Source: Secundilactobacillus pentosiphilus
GTDB taxonomy: Bacteria; Bacillota; Bacilli; Lactobacillales; Lactobacillaceae
Length of the DNA stretch: 64,000 bases
Assembly (NCBI RefSeq): GCF_002217985.1
Contig: NZ_BCMI01000011.1
Coordinates: 1 to 64,000, forward strand
Direction of reading: 5' to 3'
Shown: positions 37,415-46,111 of the stretch, piece after piece
Layout: each line of letters opens with the position of its first letter
Position numbering within the stretch: the first letter of the stretch is position 1
Translations under genes and position numbers: made by a program
The notes under the pieces: model-generated
Seen by the model: only the letters and a program-made list of their open reading frames with translations
Database searches by the model: none
Told to the model about the DNA's origin: nothing

Positions 37415-38281
37415 TCACTTTTTGGTGTGTTCTAGTTGTTGTGTAATTGCGTCTTTAACTTTATCAACTGGCATTTCCTGATGTGTCCAGCGGTTAAATG
37501 AACCCGCTGCCTGCTGCACCAGCATATTAATACCGTTCATCGTTTGGCAGCCTCGCTGTTTAGCCTGGGCAAGAAATGGTGTTTCAAGCGGTGCATAGAT
37601 TGCATCGGCAACCATCTGCCCTGAATGGAGACCCTGCATGACTAGCGGTGAAACTGGGCTGCGTGTATCATCCGCCATACCGAGGTTCGTGGTGTTGACG
37701 ACGACATCAGCTTGCTGAAGCACTTCTGCCATTTGACCTTCATCTTCGTATGGTAAAACGCAGATGTGATCTGACCAGCTGGTAAGCCGGTCCTGCAACG
37801 CGTTAAACGTGCTGTTCTGCCGTTTAAAGACGGTAACTTCTGCGCCTTGATCAGCTGCTGCTAAGATAATTGCCCTGCCGGCACCGCCAGCCCCTAACAC
37901 CGCTACTCGCTTACCCTTAACGCTAACTTGCTCATCCTGTAATGCGCGAATGAAGCCTTCACCGTCAGTACTGTCACCAACCAAATGACCTGCTTGGTTA
38001 ATCACGGTGTTGACCGCCTCCAGTTGTTTAGCCACCGGAGTCAGCTCATCAAGAAATTCAATAATTTGCTGCTTATAGGGCATCGAAACGTTAATACCGC
38101 GAATCGGCAGCGCTCGCATCGATTGAACCGCACTTTCAAACTGTGCTGGTTCAACGTCGAATGCGAGATAAACGCTGTTGAGGCCTAGAGCTTGAAAACT
38201 CGTGTTATGAATCAGCGGCGACAAACTGTGCCGCGCGGGTTTAGCGATAAAGCCGTATAAACTTGTGTGTGCATCAACCAA
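37415..38281 (-). CDS. aroE: Shikimate dehydrogenase
   Basis: A 288-residue NADP enzyme reducing 3-dehydroshikimate. Substrate motif HSLSPLIHNTSFQALGL, catalytic Lys in NVSMPYKQQI, NADP loop LGAGGAGRAI and C-terminal NGINMLVQQAAGSF. The start is TTG 38281, eight bases after AAGGAGG. First gene of the operon, behind a leader-peptide attenuator. The unusual TTG start should limit translation. Confidence 0.93.
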   Translation of the reverse strand: MVDAHTSLYGFIAKPARHSLSPLIHNTSFQALGLNSVYLAFDVEPAQFESAVQSMRALPIRGINVSMPYKQQIIEFLDELTPVAKQLEAVNTVINQAGHLVGDSTDGEGFIRALQDEQVSVKGKRVAVLGAGGAGRAIILAAADQGAEVTVFKRQNSTFNALQDRLTSWSDHICVLPYEDEGQMAEVLQQADVVVNTTNLGMADDTRSPVSPLVMQGLHSGQMVADAIYAPLETPFLAQAKQRGCQTMNGINMLVQQAAGSFNRWTHQEMPVDKVKDAITQQLEHTKK

Positions 38282-38310
38282 TTTGTCACCTCCTTAAAAT
38301 TAATTCAAAA

Positions 38311-38427
38311 TAAAAACGTCCCGCACTGCTTTGCTTTCACAAAACACTGCGAGACGATTAGACGTCGAATTTATAACAACGGAACTTATCCGTGTCACAC
38401 AGTGTTTTGAAACCTTTCTGTGTGACC
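38311..38427 (-). promoter_or_regulatory. aro operon attenuator (alternative RNA hairpins)
   Basis: Three structures compete in the leader RNA. Hairpin A: GTCACACAG (38394-38402 on the plus strand) with CTGTGTGAC (38418-38426). Antiterminator: CAAAACACTG, transcribed from 38400-38409, with CAGTGTTTTG, transcribed from 38340-38349, a perfect 10-bp pair. Terminator: stem 38318-38355 with T5 after it, which uses the same 38340-38349 segment. Pairing of the antiterminator therefore excludes the terminator, and hairpin A competes with the antiterminator. Confidence 0.75.
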
Positions 38428-38501
38428 GGCAAATGATGCTGAAAAACTATTGGCCGCACAGATTGCAGTGATGCGTGTCTGCAACCTGTACGGTGTAGAC
38501 A

Positions 38502-38570
38502 CTACATTGACCAATAGTAACTAAATCGATTTAATTGTCGGTTTAATGCTTGCGTATTCAGTATCATCAT
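38502..38570 (-). CDS. Aromatic-rich leader peptide of the aro operon
   Basis: A 22-residue ORF with SD AAGGGAG 6 bases upstream. It begins MMILNTQAL and ends with F-S-Y-Y-W-S-M before TAG: Phe, two Tyr and Trp in five consecutive codons, the three end products of the pathway. It is followed by competing hairpins and a terminator before aroE. This arrangement is known from classical amino-acid attenuators, where ribosome stalling at these codons chooses the antiterminator. The ORF and structures are seen; the mechanism is inferred. Confidence 0.75.
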   Translation of the reverse strand: MMILNTQALNRQLNRFSYYWSM

Positions 38571-38606
38571 TTGGAACTCCCTTACTGTTTTGATTTGTTG
38601 TATAAG

Positions 38607-38635
38607 ACAATAAACTATTAGAATTAGTCTGTCAA
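38607..38635 (-). promoter_or_regulatory. aro operon promoter
   Basis: TTGACA (38630-38635), 17 bases, TATTGT (38607-38612). Transcription would start near 38600, about 30 bases before the leader peptide. Confidence 0.75.
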
Positions 38636-38950
38636 GCATTAATCTATTTTTAATCTATTTTAATTTTTAAGCATCACTCACAAACTGCATATTAACGGTC
38701 TTTCTTAATCAATAATTAATTTTAACTATTTTGACTGTTTTATTTTCAAATCTCATCAAGCGTCTGATTGCCTAGAGTATGGCGTTTATAGGAGTCCGGT
38801 ATTTTATAACGTCAATTGATCCGGTTAAAACGACCATTGAACAAATTTGAATATGCATCAGAGTTTTCAAGCTACATCCAAGTTTTATGATAAAAGTGCT
38901 GTTTCTTCATTAATGATTATGAGAATTATATCAACCAATCGTCTTGCGAC

Positions 38951-38979
38951 TTGACAAAATTTAAATTATTGCGTATTGT
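38951..38979 (+). promoter_or_regulatory. trpEG promoter
   Basis: TTGACA (38951-38956), 17 bases, TATTGT (38974-38979); identical hexamers to the divergent aro promoter. The intervening 38641-38950 is AT-rich with no other feature seen. Confidence 0.75.
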
Positions 38980-38985
38980 AAGTGC

Positions 38986-39428
38986 CAATTAAACACCGTC
39001 CATACAAACCAATGACGTGGAGATCAAGATTACCGTGCACGTAAAGAGAGCCGCCGTAGCTGAGAGTGCGACCGAACGCAGGTAGTTAAATGGACCACGG
39101 AGGGTTCCCTTGAAAGATCAGAGTGTGGAAGCTGGCGTTTAAAGACCGGCGTATAAGCAACTCAGACAAAAATCCTGGTTTTGGATTTATGGCTGAGTTG
39201 CTTATACATAGGTCTTTGCCAGCTGGAACACGTTTCGGCATAGAAGCCGGCAAGTACGGGGAAACGTACAGACATACGTCAGTTGTCGGAAATGTGATCA
39301 CGCATTTCGCTAAGGGTGATGCGAGGGAGAAGTCCCTGCATCAAATTAAGGTGGCACCGCGGAATTTAAACTCCGTCCTTAACTTAAACGCTAGTAATAG
39401 CGTTTAATGTTATGGGCGGAGTTTTTTT
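38986..39428 (+). promoter_or_regulatory. Tryptophan T-box leader 1 (before trpE)
   Basis: Stem I begins near 39020; GTTAAATGGACC places the specifier TGG at 39091-39093, which is the Trp codon. The T-box antiterminator AAGGTGGCACCGCGG is at 39348-39362, and the terminator AACTCCGTCC/GGGCGGAGTT with T run at 39369-39428. Uncharged tRNA-Trp would stabilise the antiterminator and allow trpE-trpG transcription. The leader is unusually long because a repeat-family hairpin (39121-39235) sits between Stem I and the antiterminator. Confidence 0.92.
39121..39235 (+). repeat. Hairpin repeat copy R8, inside T-box 1
   Basis: Nested stems AGCTGGC/GCCAGCT, AAAGACC/GGTCTTT, a perfect 15-bp GTATAAGCAACTCAG/CTGAGTTGCTTATAC and apical AAATCC/GGATTT. 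The frame and apex match the dispersed hairpin family. Confidence 0.75.
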
Positions 39429-39430
39429 GT

Positions 39431-39548
39431 TGCAGAGCGTGAGAGAAAACGTCTTGAGACCGGAGTGTAAGGGACTTAAAATAAAAATCCCGGTCTTGGA
39501 TTTATGTTTTAAGTCCCTTACATGCAGGTCTCAGTTTTCTCGAACGCG
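39431..39548 (+). repeat. Hairpin repeat copy R9
   Basis: Between the T-box 1 terminator and the short ORF: outer GAGACCGG with CAGGTCTC, arms GTAAGGGACTTAAAAT/GTTTTAAGTCCCTTAC, apex AAATCC/GGATTT. Confidence 0.8.
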
Positions 39549-39582
39549 TTTCAGCAATATAACTGTAAAGGAGTGCTTAATA

Positions 39583-39654
39583 ATGACAAACCTAAACCAT
39601 CAAAAGCGATGGCAAACTCCAAAATTAAATGTACCCGAACATCGTAAACATTAA
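39583..39654 (+). CDS. 23-residue conserved ORF before trpE
   Basis: SD AAAGGAG then ATG. The product begins MTNLNHQKRWQTPKL and ends EHRKH; one Trp codon. A second ORF of exactly the same length before trpD begins [13 protein letters not shown]. The trpE SD begins 4 bases after its stop. The conserved start and strong SD suggest it is translated, as a leader peptide sensing Trp supply, a translational coupler, or a small protein. No known family recognised. Confidence 0.6.
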   Translation: MTNLNHQKRWQTPKLNVPEHRKH

Positions 39655-39673
39655 AATTTGGAGGAATTTTACC

Positions 39674-41149
39674 ATGACATTAAACGAACTGCTCACCGCC
39701 GCCAAGGGTTATCCAGCTGTACCCGTAACATTAGACTTTCAGCTGCAAAACTTTGAGGCCGTCACCTTATTTAACGCTTTAAAAGAAGCCCAGGAACCCG
39801 GTTTCCTGTTAACTGGGAAACCCAAAAAGACCGAAGACGGCTACACCTTCATTGGTTTAGCTCCTAAGCAAACCTTCACCTATCGTGATGGCGTGCTGAC
39901 GACCACGGTTGATGGTGGTGAAGCCACCACCGAAAAAGCGGATTTAAAACCCATTTTGGAAAACATTTTAAAGCAGCATCAGACACCCCTTATCCCTGGC
40001 TTACCACCATTTACCGGTGGTTTGATTGGCTACTTCAGTTACGATTATGCCAAATACGCTACTACGGCGCTTAAACAAAAAGTTGCCGACCCAATGGGAT
40101 TGGACGACGCTGACCTACTCCTAGTTGACCGAGTGATTGCCTACAACCATCGCCAGCAAAAAGTCACCATCAGCCAGATCATTCCGACTGATGAACTCGC
40201 TGAACGTTATGATGACGTCATGGCTGATTTAAAACGGCTGCAGCAGTTGATCCTCAAGGCTCAACCAAAACCATTACCGCGGTTTGCGCTGACTCAGCCC
40301 TTTCATTTTCAGTTCAGCCTTGAAGAATTTTCTGAGAAAGTGGCGGTTGCCCAAAATCACATCGTGGACGGCGACATCTTCCAACTGATCTTCTCCAATC
40401 CGCAACAAGCTGCCATGAGCGGCTCATTACTGGGCGTTGCCCCAACCTTATTTAAGGATAGTCCCAGCCCTTACCAGTTCTACTTCCACCATCGCGACTT
40501 TGAAACGCTGGGTGCCTCACCCGAAACGCTGATCACCAAGCGTGGCAACACCCTTTTCACCTACCCGCTGGCTGGTACCCGTCGCCGGGGAAAGACGCAG
40601 GCAGAAGACGATAAGTTTGCCCACGAACTACAGACTTCCGAAAAGGAAAAGTCCGAACATAACATGCTGATTGACCTCGGCCGCAACGATTTAGGCGTCG
40701 TGAGCCAGTTTGGTTCCGTCAAGGTCACTAAGACCCGCAACCTGCTGAAATTTGCTAACGTGATGCATCTCGGCTCAACCGTAGAAAGCAAAGCTAACCC
40801 TAAAGCATCCGCTATGGATATCGTTAACGCGGTGCTGCCCGCGGGAACCCTTTCCGGCGCACCGAAAATCTCAGCCATGCAGATCATTGCTAAGTTAGAA
40901 AACCGCAAACGCGGCGTTTACGGCGGCTGCCTGGGTTACCTAGATTTCAGCGGTGACTTGGACCTTTGCATTGGCATTCGGCTCACCTACCGCAAGGGGG
41001 ATCAAATCGTGGTTCATTCCGGTGCCGGTATCGTGGCTGACAGTATTGCTAAGTATGAATATCAGGAATTTAACAACAAGGCCAGCGCGGTCGTGAACGC
41101 AATCAACACCGCAGATCAAGGAGGCGTCGCCCATGCTTTATCTAATTGA
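39674..41149 (+). CDS. trpE: Anthranilate synthase component I
   Basis: A 491-residue chorismate-using subunit making anthranilate with TrpG. The N-terminal domain (about 1-190) carries the Trp-feedback region; the catalytic domain shows GDIFQLIFSNPQ, GASPETLI, PLAGTRRRGKT, LGRNDLG, and the final GGCLGYLDFSGDLD...HSGAGIVADS. The start at 39674 follows TTGGAGGAA. It overlaps trpG by 17 bp, ensuring coupled translation. Under T-box and possibly leader-ORF control. Confidence 0.96.
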   Translation: MTLNELLTAAKGYPAVPVTLDFQLQNFEAVTLFNALKEAQEPGFLLTGKPKKTEDGYTFIGLAPKQTFTYRDGVLTTTVDGGEATTEKADLKPILENILKQHQTPLIPGLPPFTGGLIGYFSYDYAKYATTALKQKVADPMGLDDADLLLVDRVIAYNHRQQKVTISQIIPTDELAERYDDVMADLKRLQQLILKAQPKPLPRFALTQPFHFQFSLEEFSEKVAVAQNHIVDGDIFQLIFSNPQQAAMSGSLLGVAPTLFKDSPSPYQFYFHHRDFETLGASPETLITKRGNTLFTYPLAGTRRRGKTQAEDDKFAHELQTSEKEKSEHNMLIDLGRNDLGVVSQFGSVKVTKTRNLLKFANVMHLGSTVESKANPKASAMDIVNAVLPAGTLSGAPKISAMQIIAKLENRKRGVYGGCLGYLDFSGDLDLCIGIRLTYRKGDQIVVHSGAGIVADSIAKYEYQEFNNKASAVVNAINTADQGGVAHALSN

Positions 41150-41741
41150 TAATTACGATAGTTTCACCTATAACTTGTATCAGCTCATTGGCACACTCAG
41201 TGAGGAACCCATCACCGTGATTAAAAATGACGAACTCACCGCTGATGACATGATCGCTAAACACCCAACCGGCATCATTGTTTCACCAGGTCCTGGCCGG
41301 CCAGAAGATGCTGGTAACATGATGCAGATTCTCCGTGTCTTTATTGGCCGGGTACCGATTCTTGGCGTTTGCCTCGGCCATCAAGCAATCGGTGAAGCTT
41401 ACGGTGCTCAGGTGGTTCACGCACCGAAACTGATGCACGGCAAGCCGTCACTCATGACACAACAGGGTCACGCTGAGATGTTTGAGGCTTGTCCCGTTCA
41501 GTTTGAGGCTGCCAGATACCACTCACTCGTCATTGACCCTTCAACCATGCCGGAAGATTTGACCGTCACAGCAACGGCCGATGACGGCACGATTCAAGCT
41601 GTGGCTGATGAAGCTAACCAGGTTTACGGTGTTCAGTTCCATCCTGAATCCATTATGACCGATCCCGAAGTTGGCAAAACAATTATAAAAAATTATTTAG
41701 CCCAGATTCGCGTTGCAATGGCTTTAGGAAAGCTTGCATAA
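41133..41741 (+). CDS. trpG: Anthranilate synthase component II (glutamine amidotransferase)
   Basis: A 202-residue class I amidotransferase supplying ammonia to TrpE. Motifs: DNYDSFTYNL, SPGPGRPEDAG, GVCLGHQAIGEAYG with nucleophile Cys, and VQFHPESI with the catalytic His-Glu. It may also serve p-aminobenzoate synthesis. It overlaps trpE and is followed by a second promoter and T-box, so trpEG forms its own transcription unit. Confidence 0.95.
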   Translation: MLYLIDNYDSFTYNLYQLIGTLSEEPITVIKNDELTADDMIAKHPTGIIVSPGPGRPEDAGNMMQILRVFIGRVPILGVCLGHQAIGEAYGAQVVHAPKLMHGKPSLMTQQGHAEMFEACPVQFEAARYHSLVIDPSTMPEDLTVTATADDGTIQAVADEANQVYGVQFHPESIMTDPEVGKTIIKNYLAQIRVAMALGKLA

Positions 41742-41762
41742 AATTAAATTTAAGAAAAAGTG

Positions 41763-41791
41763 TTGACATTATTTTCATAAAGTTTTAATCT
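41763..41791 (+). promoter_or_regulatory. trpDCFBA promoter
   Basis: TTGACA (41763-41768), 17 bases, TAATCT (41786-41791), directly upstream of the second T-box. Confidence 0.65.
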
Positions 41792-41797
41792 ATTGTC

Positions 41798-42244
41798 AAT
41801 CAAATAAATTCGCTCATACAAACCAATGATGTGGAGATCAAGATTATCGTGCACGTAAAGAGAGCCGCCGTAGCTGAGAGTGCGACCGAACGCAGGTAGT
41901 TAAATGGACCACAGAGGGGCGCCTCGAAAGATGAGAGTGTGGAAGCTGGCGATTAAAGACCGGCGTATAAGCGACTTAGACGAAAATCCTGGTTTTGGAT
42001 TTATGGCTAAGTTGCTTATACATAGGTCTTTGCCAGCTGGAACACGTTTAGGCTATGATGCCTATCTTGCAAGTACGGGAGCACGTACAGACATACGTCA
42101 GTTGTCGGAAATGTGATTACGCATTTCGCTAAGGGTGATGCGAGGGAGAAGTCCCTGCATCAAATTAAGGTGGCACCGCGGAAATAATATCCGTCCTTAA
42201 TGTAAACGCTAGTAATAGCGTCTATGTTATGGGCGGATTTTTTG
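41798..42244 (+). promoter_or_regulatory. Tryptophan T-box leader 2 (before trpD)
   Basis: A near copy of T-box 1. Specifier TGG at 41905-41907, antiterminator AAGGTGGCACCGCGG at 42168-42182, terminator ATCCGTCC/GGGCGGAT and T run at 42189-42244. Differences from copy 1 mostly preserve pairing, for example CGGC/GCCG becomes AGGC/GCCT in a hairpin after the repeat. It lets trpDCFBA respond to tRNA-Trp independently of trpEG. Confidence 0.92.
41933..42046 (+). repeat. Hairpin repeat copy R10, inside T-box 2
   Basis: Same position as R8. Arms GTATAAGCGACTTAG/CTAAGTTGCTTATAC: relative to R8 one C-G pair is now T-A and one G-U wobble appears, so the stem is kept. Confidence 0.75.
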
Positions 42245-42246
42245 TT

Positions 42247-42368
42247 GCAGAGCGTGAGGAGAAACGCTTTGAGACCGGAGTGTAAGGCGCTTCGGTCAAA
42301 AATCCCGAACTTGGATTTTAGACTGAAGCGCCTTACATGCAGGTCTCAGTTTCTCCGAACGCGTTTCA
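42247..42368 (+). repeat. Hairpin repeat copy R11
   Basis: Same position as R9 but with a different arm pair: GTAAGGCGCTTCGGTC/GACTGAAGCGCCTTAC. The outer frame and apex are unchanged. Confidence 0.8.
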
Positions 42369-42397
42369 GCAATATAACCGCAAAGGAGATCTTAATC

Positions 42398-42469
42398 ATG
42401 ACAAATTTAAATCAGAAACGATGGCAAAGCCTTTCAGCTGAATCAACTCAATTGATGAACACGAACTGA
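42398..42469 (+). CDS. 23-residue conserved ORF before trpD
   Basis: SD AAAGGAG 8 bases before the ATG. It begins [13 protein letters not shown] and ends QLMNTN, 23 codons like the ORF before trpE. The first ten residues match that ORF except for one His insertion, while the C-terminal halves differ. The trpD SD lies about 9 bases downstream of its stop. Retention of the same length and N terminus after duplication argues for function. Confidence 0.6.
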   Translation: MTNLNQKRWQSLSAESTQLMNTN

Positions 42470-42491
42470 CAATAAACTGGAGGAATTGACC

Positions 42492-43520
42492 ATGACAATG
42501 ACTATTGAAAACGCAATTACTAAAGTAGCAAACCGCAACGATTTAACCTTTAACGAAATGAATGACGTGATGAACGAAATTATGGATGGTAAAGCTAACG
42601 ACATTCAAATTTCAAGCTTACTCACCGCTTTAACGGTCAAGCACGAAACGGTTCAAGAAATTGCTGGTGCTGCCAATTCAATGAGAGATCACGCCCTAAC
42701 GTTTAAGGCTGGCGAACCGGTCCTTGAAATCGTGGGTACTGGTGGTGATCACGCCAACTCATTCAACATTTCCACCACTTCATCCTTAGTTGCCGCAGCT
42801 GCTGGGACACCAGTTGCTAAGCACGGTAACCGGGCCGCTACTTCTAAGAGCGGTGCTGCCGATGTTCTTGAAGCCTTAGGCGTTAACATCAACGTCACGC
42901 CAGAAGCTAGCGAAGATATCTTAAATCAAATCGGTATCTGCTTCTTGTTCGCTCAGGAATATCACAAGGCAATGCGCTTCGTGGCTCCCGTTCGAAAGAC
43001 ACTTGGTATTCGGACCCTGTTCAACGTCCTTGGCCCGCTAGCAAACCCAGCCCACGCCGGCATGCAGTTATTCGGCGTTTTCGATGACGCACTGGTAGAA
43101 CCAATGGCACACGTGCTCCATGAACTAGGCGTTGAAAATGCCTTAGTGATTTATGGTACCGATGGCTTAGATGAAGCCTCCATCTCCGCACCAACCCACG
43201 TGGTTGAGGTTCGTGGCGATGACTTCAAATCCTACACCATCACACCAGAACAGTTTGGTTTGAAGCGGGCTAAGAAACAAGATATTGTCGGCGGCACCCC
43301 TGCTGATAACGCTCAAATCACCCGCAACATTCTGGCTGGTAAGAAGGGGCCACAACGTGACATCGTTCTCTTGAATGCCGGTTTAGCCCTCTACACCGCT
43401 CATCCAGAACTCACCATGGAAGGTGCCGTTAAGAAAGCCGCTGAAGTGATCGACAGCGGTGCTGCACAAGCTAAATTGAACGAATTCATCAATTTAACGA
43501 AGGGAGCCCAAGTAGCATGA
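42492..43520 (+). CDS. trpD: Anthranilate phosphoribosyltransferase
   Basis: A 342-residue enzyme transferring phosphoribose to anthranilate. Motifs: [17 protein letters not shown] (PRPP loop), [21 protein letters not shown] and [14 protein letters not shown]. The start ATG 42492 follows TGGAGGAA; an in-frame TTG lies just upstream. It overlaps trpC by 4 bp. No fusion to trpG, unlike enterobacteria. Confidence 0.96.
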   Translation: MTMTIENAITKVANRNDLTFNEMNDVMNEIMDGKANDIQISSLLTALTVKHETVQEIAGAANSMRDHALTFKAGEPVLEIVGTGGDHANSFNISTTSSLVAAAAGTPVAKHGNRAATSKSGAADVLEALGVNINVTPEASEDILNQIGICFLFAQEYHKAMRFVAPVRKTLGIRTLFNVLGPLANPAHAGMQLFGVFDDALVEPMAHVLHELGVENALVIYGTDGLDEASISAPTHVVEVRGDDFKSYTITPEQFGLKRAKKQDIVGGTPADNAQITRNILAGKKGPQRDIVLLNAGLALYTAHPELTMEGAVKKAAEVIDSGAAQAKLNEFINLTKGAQVA

Positions 43521-44296
43521 TCCTAGACGACCTTGTGGCAGCTACCAAAAGCCGCCTCCAACGTGAAAAAGAAATTGTTTCAGTTGATGAAATGAAAGCT
43601 AAAGCCGCCGCAGCGCCGACTAAGGATCCGCAAGCGGTTTACGACCGCTTCAATGCGCCTGGCATTCATTTGATCGGCGAAGTTAAGAAAGCTTCCCCTT
43701 CAAAGGGCCTGATTGCAAAGCAGTTCCCCTACTTAGAAATTGCCAAGGACTATGACCGCCACGGTGTCAGTGCCATTTCCGTACTGACCGAACCCGATTA
43801 TTTCAAAGGCGACATTCACTACTTGCAAGAAATCGCCGCTAACGTCAGTGTCCCCGTCTTGCGAAAAGACTTCGTCGTTGATCCTTACATGCTTTATCAA
43901 GCTAAAGCAGCCGGCGCCAGTATCGTGTTATTAATAGTAGCAATCCTCAGTGATCAGCAGCTGAAAGACTACTTTAAGCTGGCACATGACCTGGGTTTAG
44001 CAGCCTTAGTTGAAGCCCATGACGAACAAGAACTTCAGCGGGCACAAAGCGTTGGCGCCAAGTTGATCGGGGTCAACAACCGCGATCTCCGAACCTTCGA
44101 TGTTTCACTGAATAACAGCATCAAGCTGCGTAAACTGGTTCCGAATAATATTGCCTTCGTTGCCGAAAGCGGAATTCATACCAGAGATGACGTCAAGGTA
44201 ATGGAAGAAAACCATATGAACGGTATCTTGATTGGTGAAGCCCTCATGACCGCACCGAACAAAGCTGATAAGATTACCCAACTGTTAGGAGTGTGA
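43517..44296 (+). CDS. trpC: Indole-3-glycerol phosphate synthase
   Basis: A 259-residue (beta/alpha)8 barrel closing the indole ring. Motifs: [10 protein letters not shown] with catalytic Lys, [34 protein letters not shown] and [11 protein letters not shown]. It overlaps trpD and precedes trpF by 4 bp. Not fused to trpF. Confidence 0.96.
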   Translation: MILDDLVAATKSRLQREKEIVSVDEMKAKAAAAPTKDPQAVYDRFNAPGIHLIGEVKKASPSKGLIAKQFPYLEIAKDYDRHGVSAISVLTEPDYFKGDIHYLQEIAANVSVPVLRKDFVVDPYMLYQAKAAGASIVLLIVAILSDQQLKDYFKLAHDLGLAALVEAHDEQELQRAQSVGAKLIGVNNRDLRTFDVSLNNSIKLRKLVPNNIAFVAESGIHTRDDVKVMEENHMNGILIGEALMTAPNKADKITQLLGV

Positions 44297-44300
44297 TGAC

Positions 44301-44879
44301 ATGACGCAAATCAAAATCTGTGGGTTAATGCGAGAACAAGATACGCAAGTGGTTAATGAAGTGCACCCGGATTTCGCTGGTTTTGTATTTGCGAACAGTC
44401 GTCGTCAGATCTCATTAGCCACTGCCTTAAAGTTCCGGCAACTGCTTGATCCGTCAATTCCAACCGCTGGTGTGTTCGTCAACGAACCACTAGAAAAGAT
44501 GTTAAACATCTACCGCAGCGGTGCGATTCAGATCGTCCAACTGCACGGTAACGAATCTGAAGAGACTGTTAAAGCACTAAAAGAAGCGGGAGCTACCGTT
44601 TTTCAAGTCTTTAAACCAAATGCCGAAATTACCCCGACCGCAGCTGATTACGTGATGCTGGATAGCGGCAATGGTTCAGGAATCGCACTGGATTGGTCAC
44701 GGGTACCCCAAGCACCACACCCCTTTATCCTGGCTGGCGGGTTGACTCCCGATAACGTGACCACCGCGATTGCCGCTGTTCATCCAGACGTGGTCGACGT
44801 CTCCAGCGGGGTTGAAACCAACGGTCAAAAAGATGCTGATAAAATTCGTGCAATCGTTGCAACTGCACACGCTAACTAA
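44301..44879 (+). CDS. trpF: Phosphoribosylanthranilate isomerase
   Basis: A 192-residue barrel with IKICGLM (catalytic Cys), [21 protein letters not shown], and [10 protein letters not shown] followed by [14 protein letters not shown]. Slightly short of the usual 200-plus but all core motifs are present. Confidence 0.95.
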   Translation: MTQIKICGLMREQDTQVVNEVHPDFAGFVFANSRRQISLATALKFRQLLDPSIPTAGVFVNEPLEKMLNIYRSGAIQIVQLHGNESEETVKALKEAGATVFQVFKPNAEITPTAADYVMLDSGNGSGIALDWSRVPQAPHPFILAGGLTPDNVTTAIAAVHPDVVDVSSGVETNGQKDADKIRAIVATAHAN

Positions 44880-44896
44880 AGAAAGGAAAATCATTA

Positions 44897-46111
44897 ATGA
44901 CAGAACTTAATTTGAAACTTAACAAAAACACTTCCGGTCGCTACGGCGAATACGGTGGTCAATATATTCCTGAAACACTGATGAACGAACTGGATCGGAT
45001 GGCCAAAGCTTACGAGCATTACAAGAATGATCCAGAATTTAAAACCGAACTCCATGATCTGTTAGTGGATTACGCTAACCGCCCGTCATTGTTATACTAC
45101 GCAGAACGCATGACTAAGGATCTTGGCGGCGCGCAAATTTATTTAAAGCGTGAAGACCTTAACCATACCGGTGCTCATAAAATCAACAACGTGATCGGCC
45201 AAGCTCTACTGGCAAAACACATGGGTAAAACCCGTTTGATCGCTGAAACCGGTGCCGGCCAACACGGTGTGGCTACTGCTACCATCGCTGCTTACTTCGG
45301 TATGGAATGCGAGATTTTCATGGGTAAAAAGGATACCGACCGGCAAAAGTTGAACGTTTACCGGATGGAATTACTGGGTGCTAAGGTACACCCCGTTACC
45401 AGCGGTTCAATGGTCTTGAAAGACGCCATCAACGCGGCGCTGCAAGACTGGACTAAACGGGTCGATGATACCTTCTATCTGATGGGTTCAGCTACTGGTC
45501 CACATCCATATCCACTAATGGTTCGCGACTTTCAATCCGTCATCAGTCAAGAATCCAAGCAGCAGCTCAAAGAAAAAACCGGCAAATTACCCGACATGGT
45601 CGTGGCTTGTGTCGGCGGCGGTTCAAACGCCATCGGTTCATTTGCTAACTACATCGATGAACCTAGTGTTCAGCTAGTTGGTGCTGAAGCAGCTGGTAAA
45701 GGTGTCGAAACCGACTTAACTGCCGCAACGGTTGAACGGGGTTCTGATGGGATTTTCCACGGCATGAAGTCCATGTTCCTGCAAAACAAAACCGGTCAAA
45801 TTATTCCGGTTTACTCCATTTCAGCTGGGCTTGATTACCCAGGTGTCGGTCCAGAACACGCTTACCTAGCCAAAACCGGTCGGGCCAAATACGTCGGGAT
45901 CACTGACGACGAAGCTGTTCAGGCCTTCGAATACATTGCAAAAACGGAAGGCATCGTTGCCGCTATTGAAAGTTGCCACGCGGTTGCCTACGTTGAAAAA
46001 ATTGCACCCAAGATGCGTAAGGATCAAATCATCGTCTGCACCCTTTCAGGTCGGGGCGACAAAGACGTTGCATCAATTGCCAAATACAGAGGAGTGGATA
46101 TCGATGAGTAA
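44897..46111 (+). CDS. trpB: Tryptophan synthase beta chain
   Basis: A 404-residue PLP enzyme joining indole to serine. [15 protein letters not shown] at the N terminus, PLP Lys in [24 protein letters not shown], the phosphate loop [10 protein letters not shown] and SGRGDKD at the C terminus: a standard TrpB1. SD AAAGGAAA. Overlaps trpA by 8 bp. Confidence 0.97.
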   Translation: MTELNLKLNKNTSGRYGEYGGQYIPETLMNELDRMAKAYEHYKNDPEFKTELHDLLVDYANRPSLLYYAERMTKDLGGAQIYLKREDLNHTGAHKINNVIGQALLAKHMGKTRLIAETGAGQHGVATATIAAYFGMECEIFMGKKDTDRQKLNVYRMELLGAKVHPVTSGSMVLKDAINAALQDWTKRVDDTFYLMGSATGPHPYPLMVRDFQSVISQESKQQLKEKTGKLPDMVVACVGGGSNAIGSFANYIDEPSVQLVGAEAAGKGVETDLTAATVERGSDGIFHGMKSMFLQNKTGQIIPVYSISAGLDYPGVGPEHAYLAKTGRAKYVGITDDEAVQAFEYIAKTEGIVAAIESCHAVAYVEKIAPKMRKDQIIVCTLSGRGDKDVASIAKYRGVDIDE

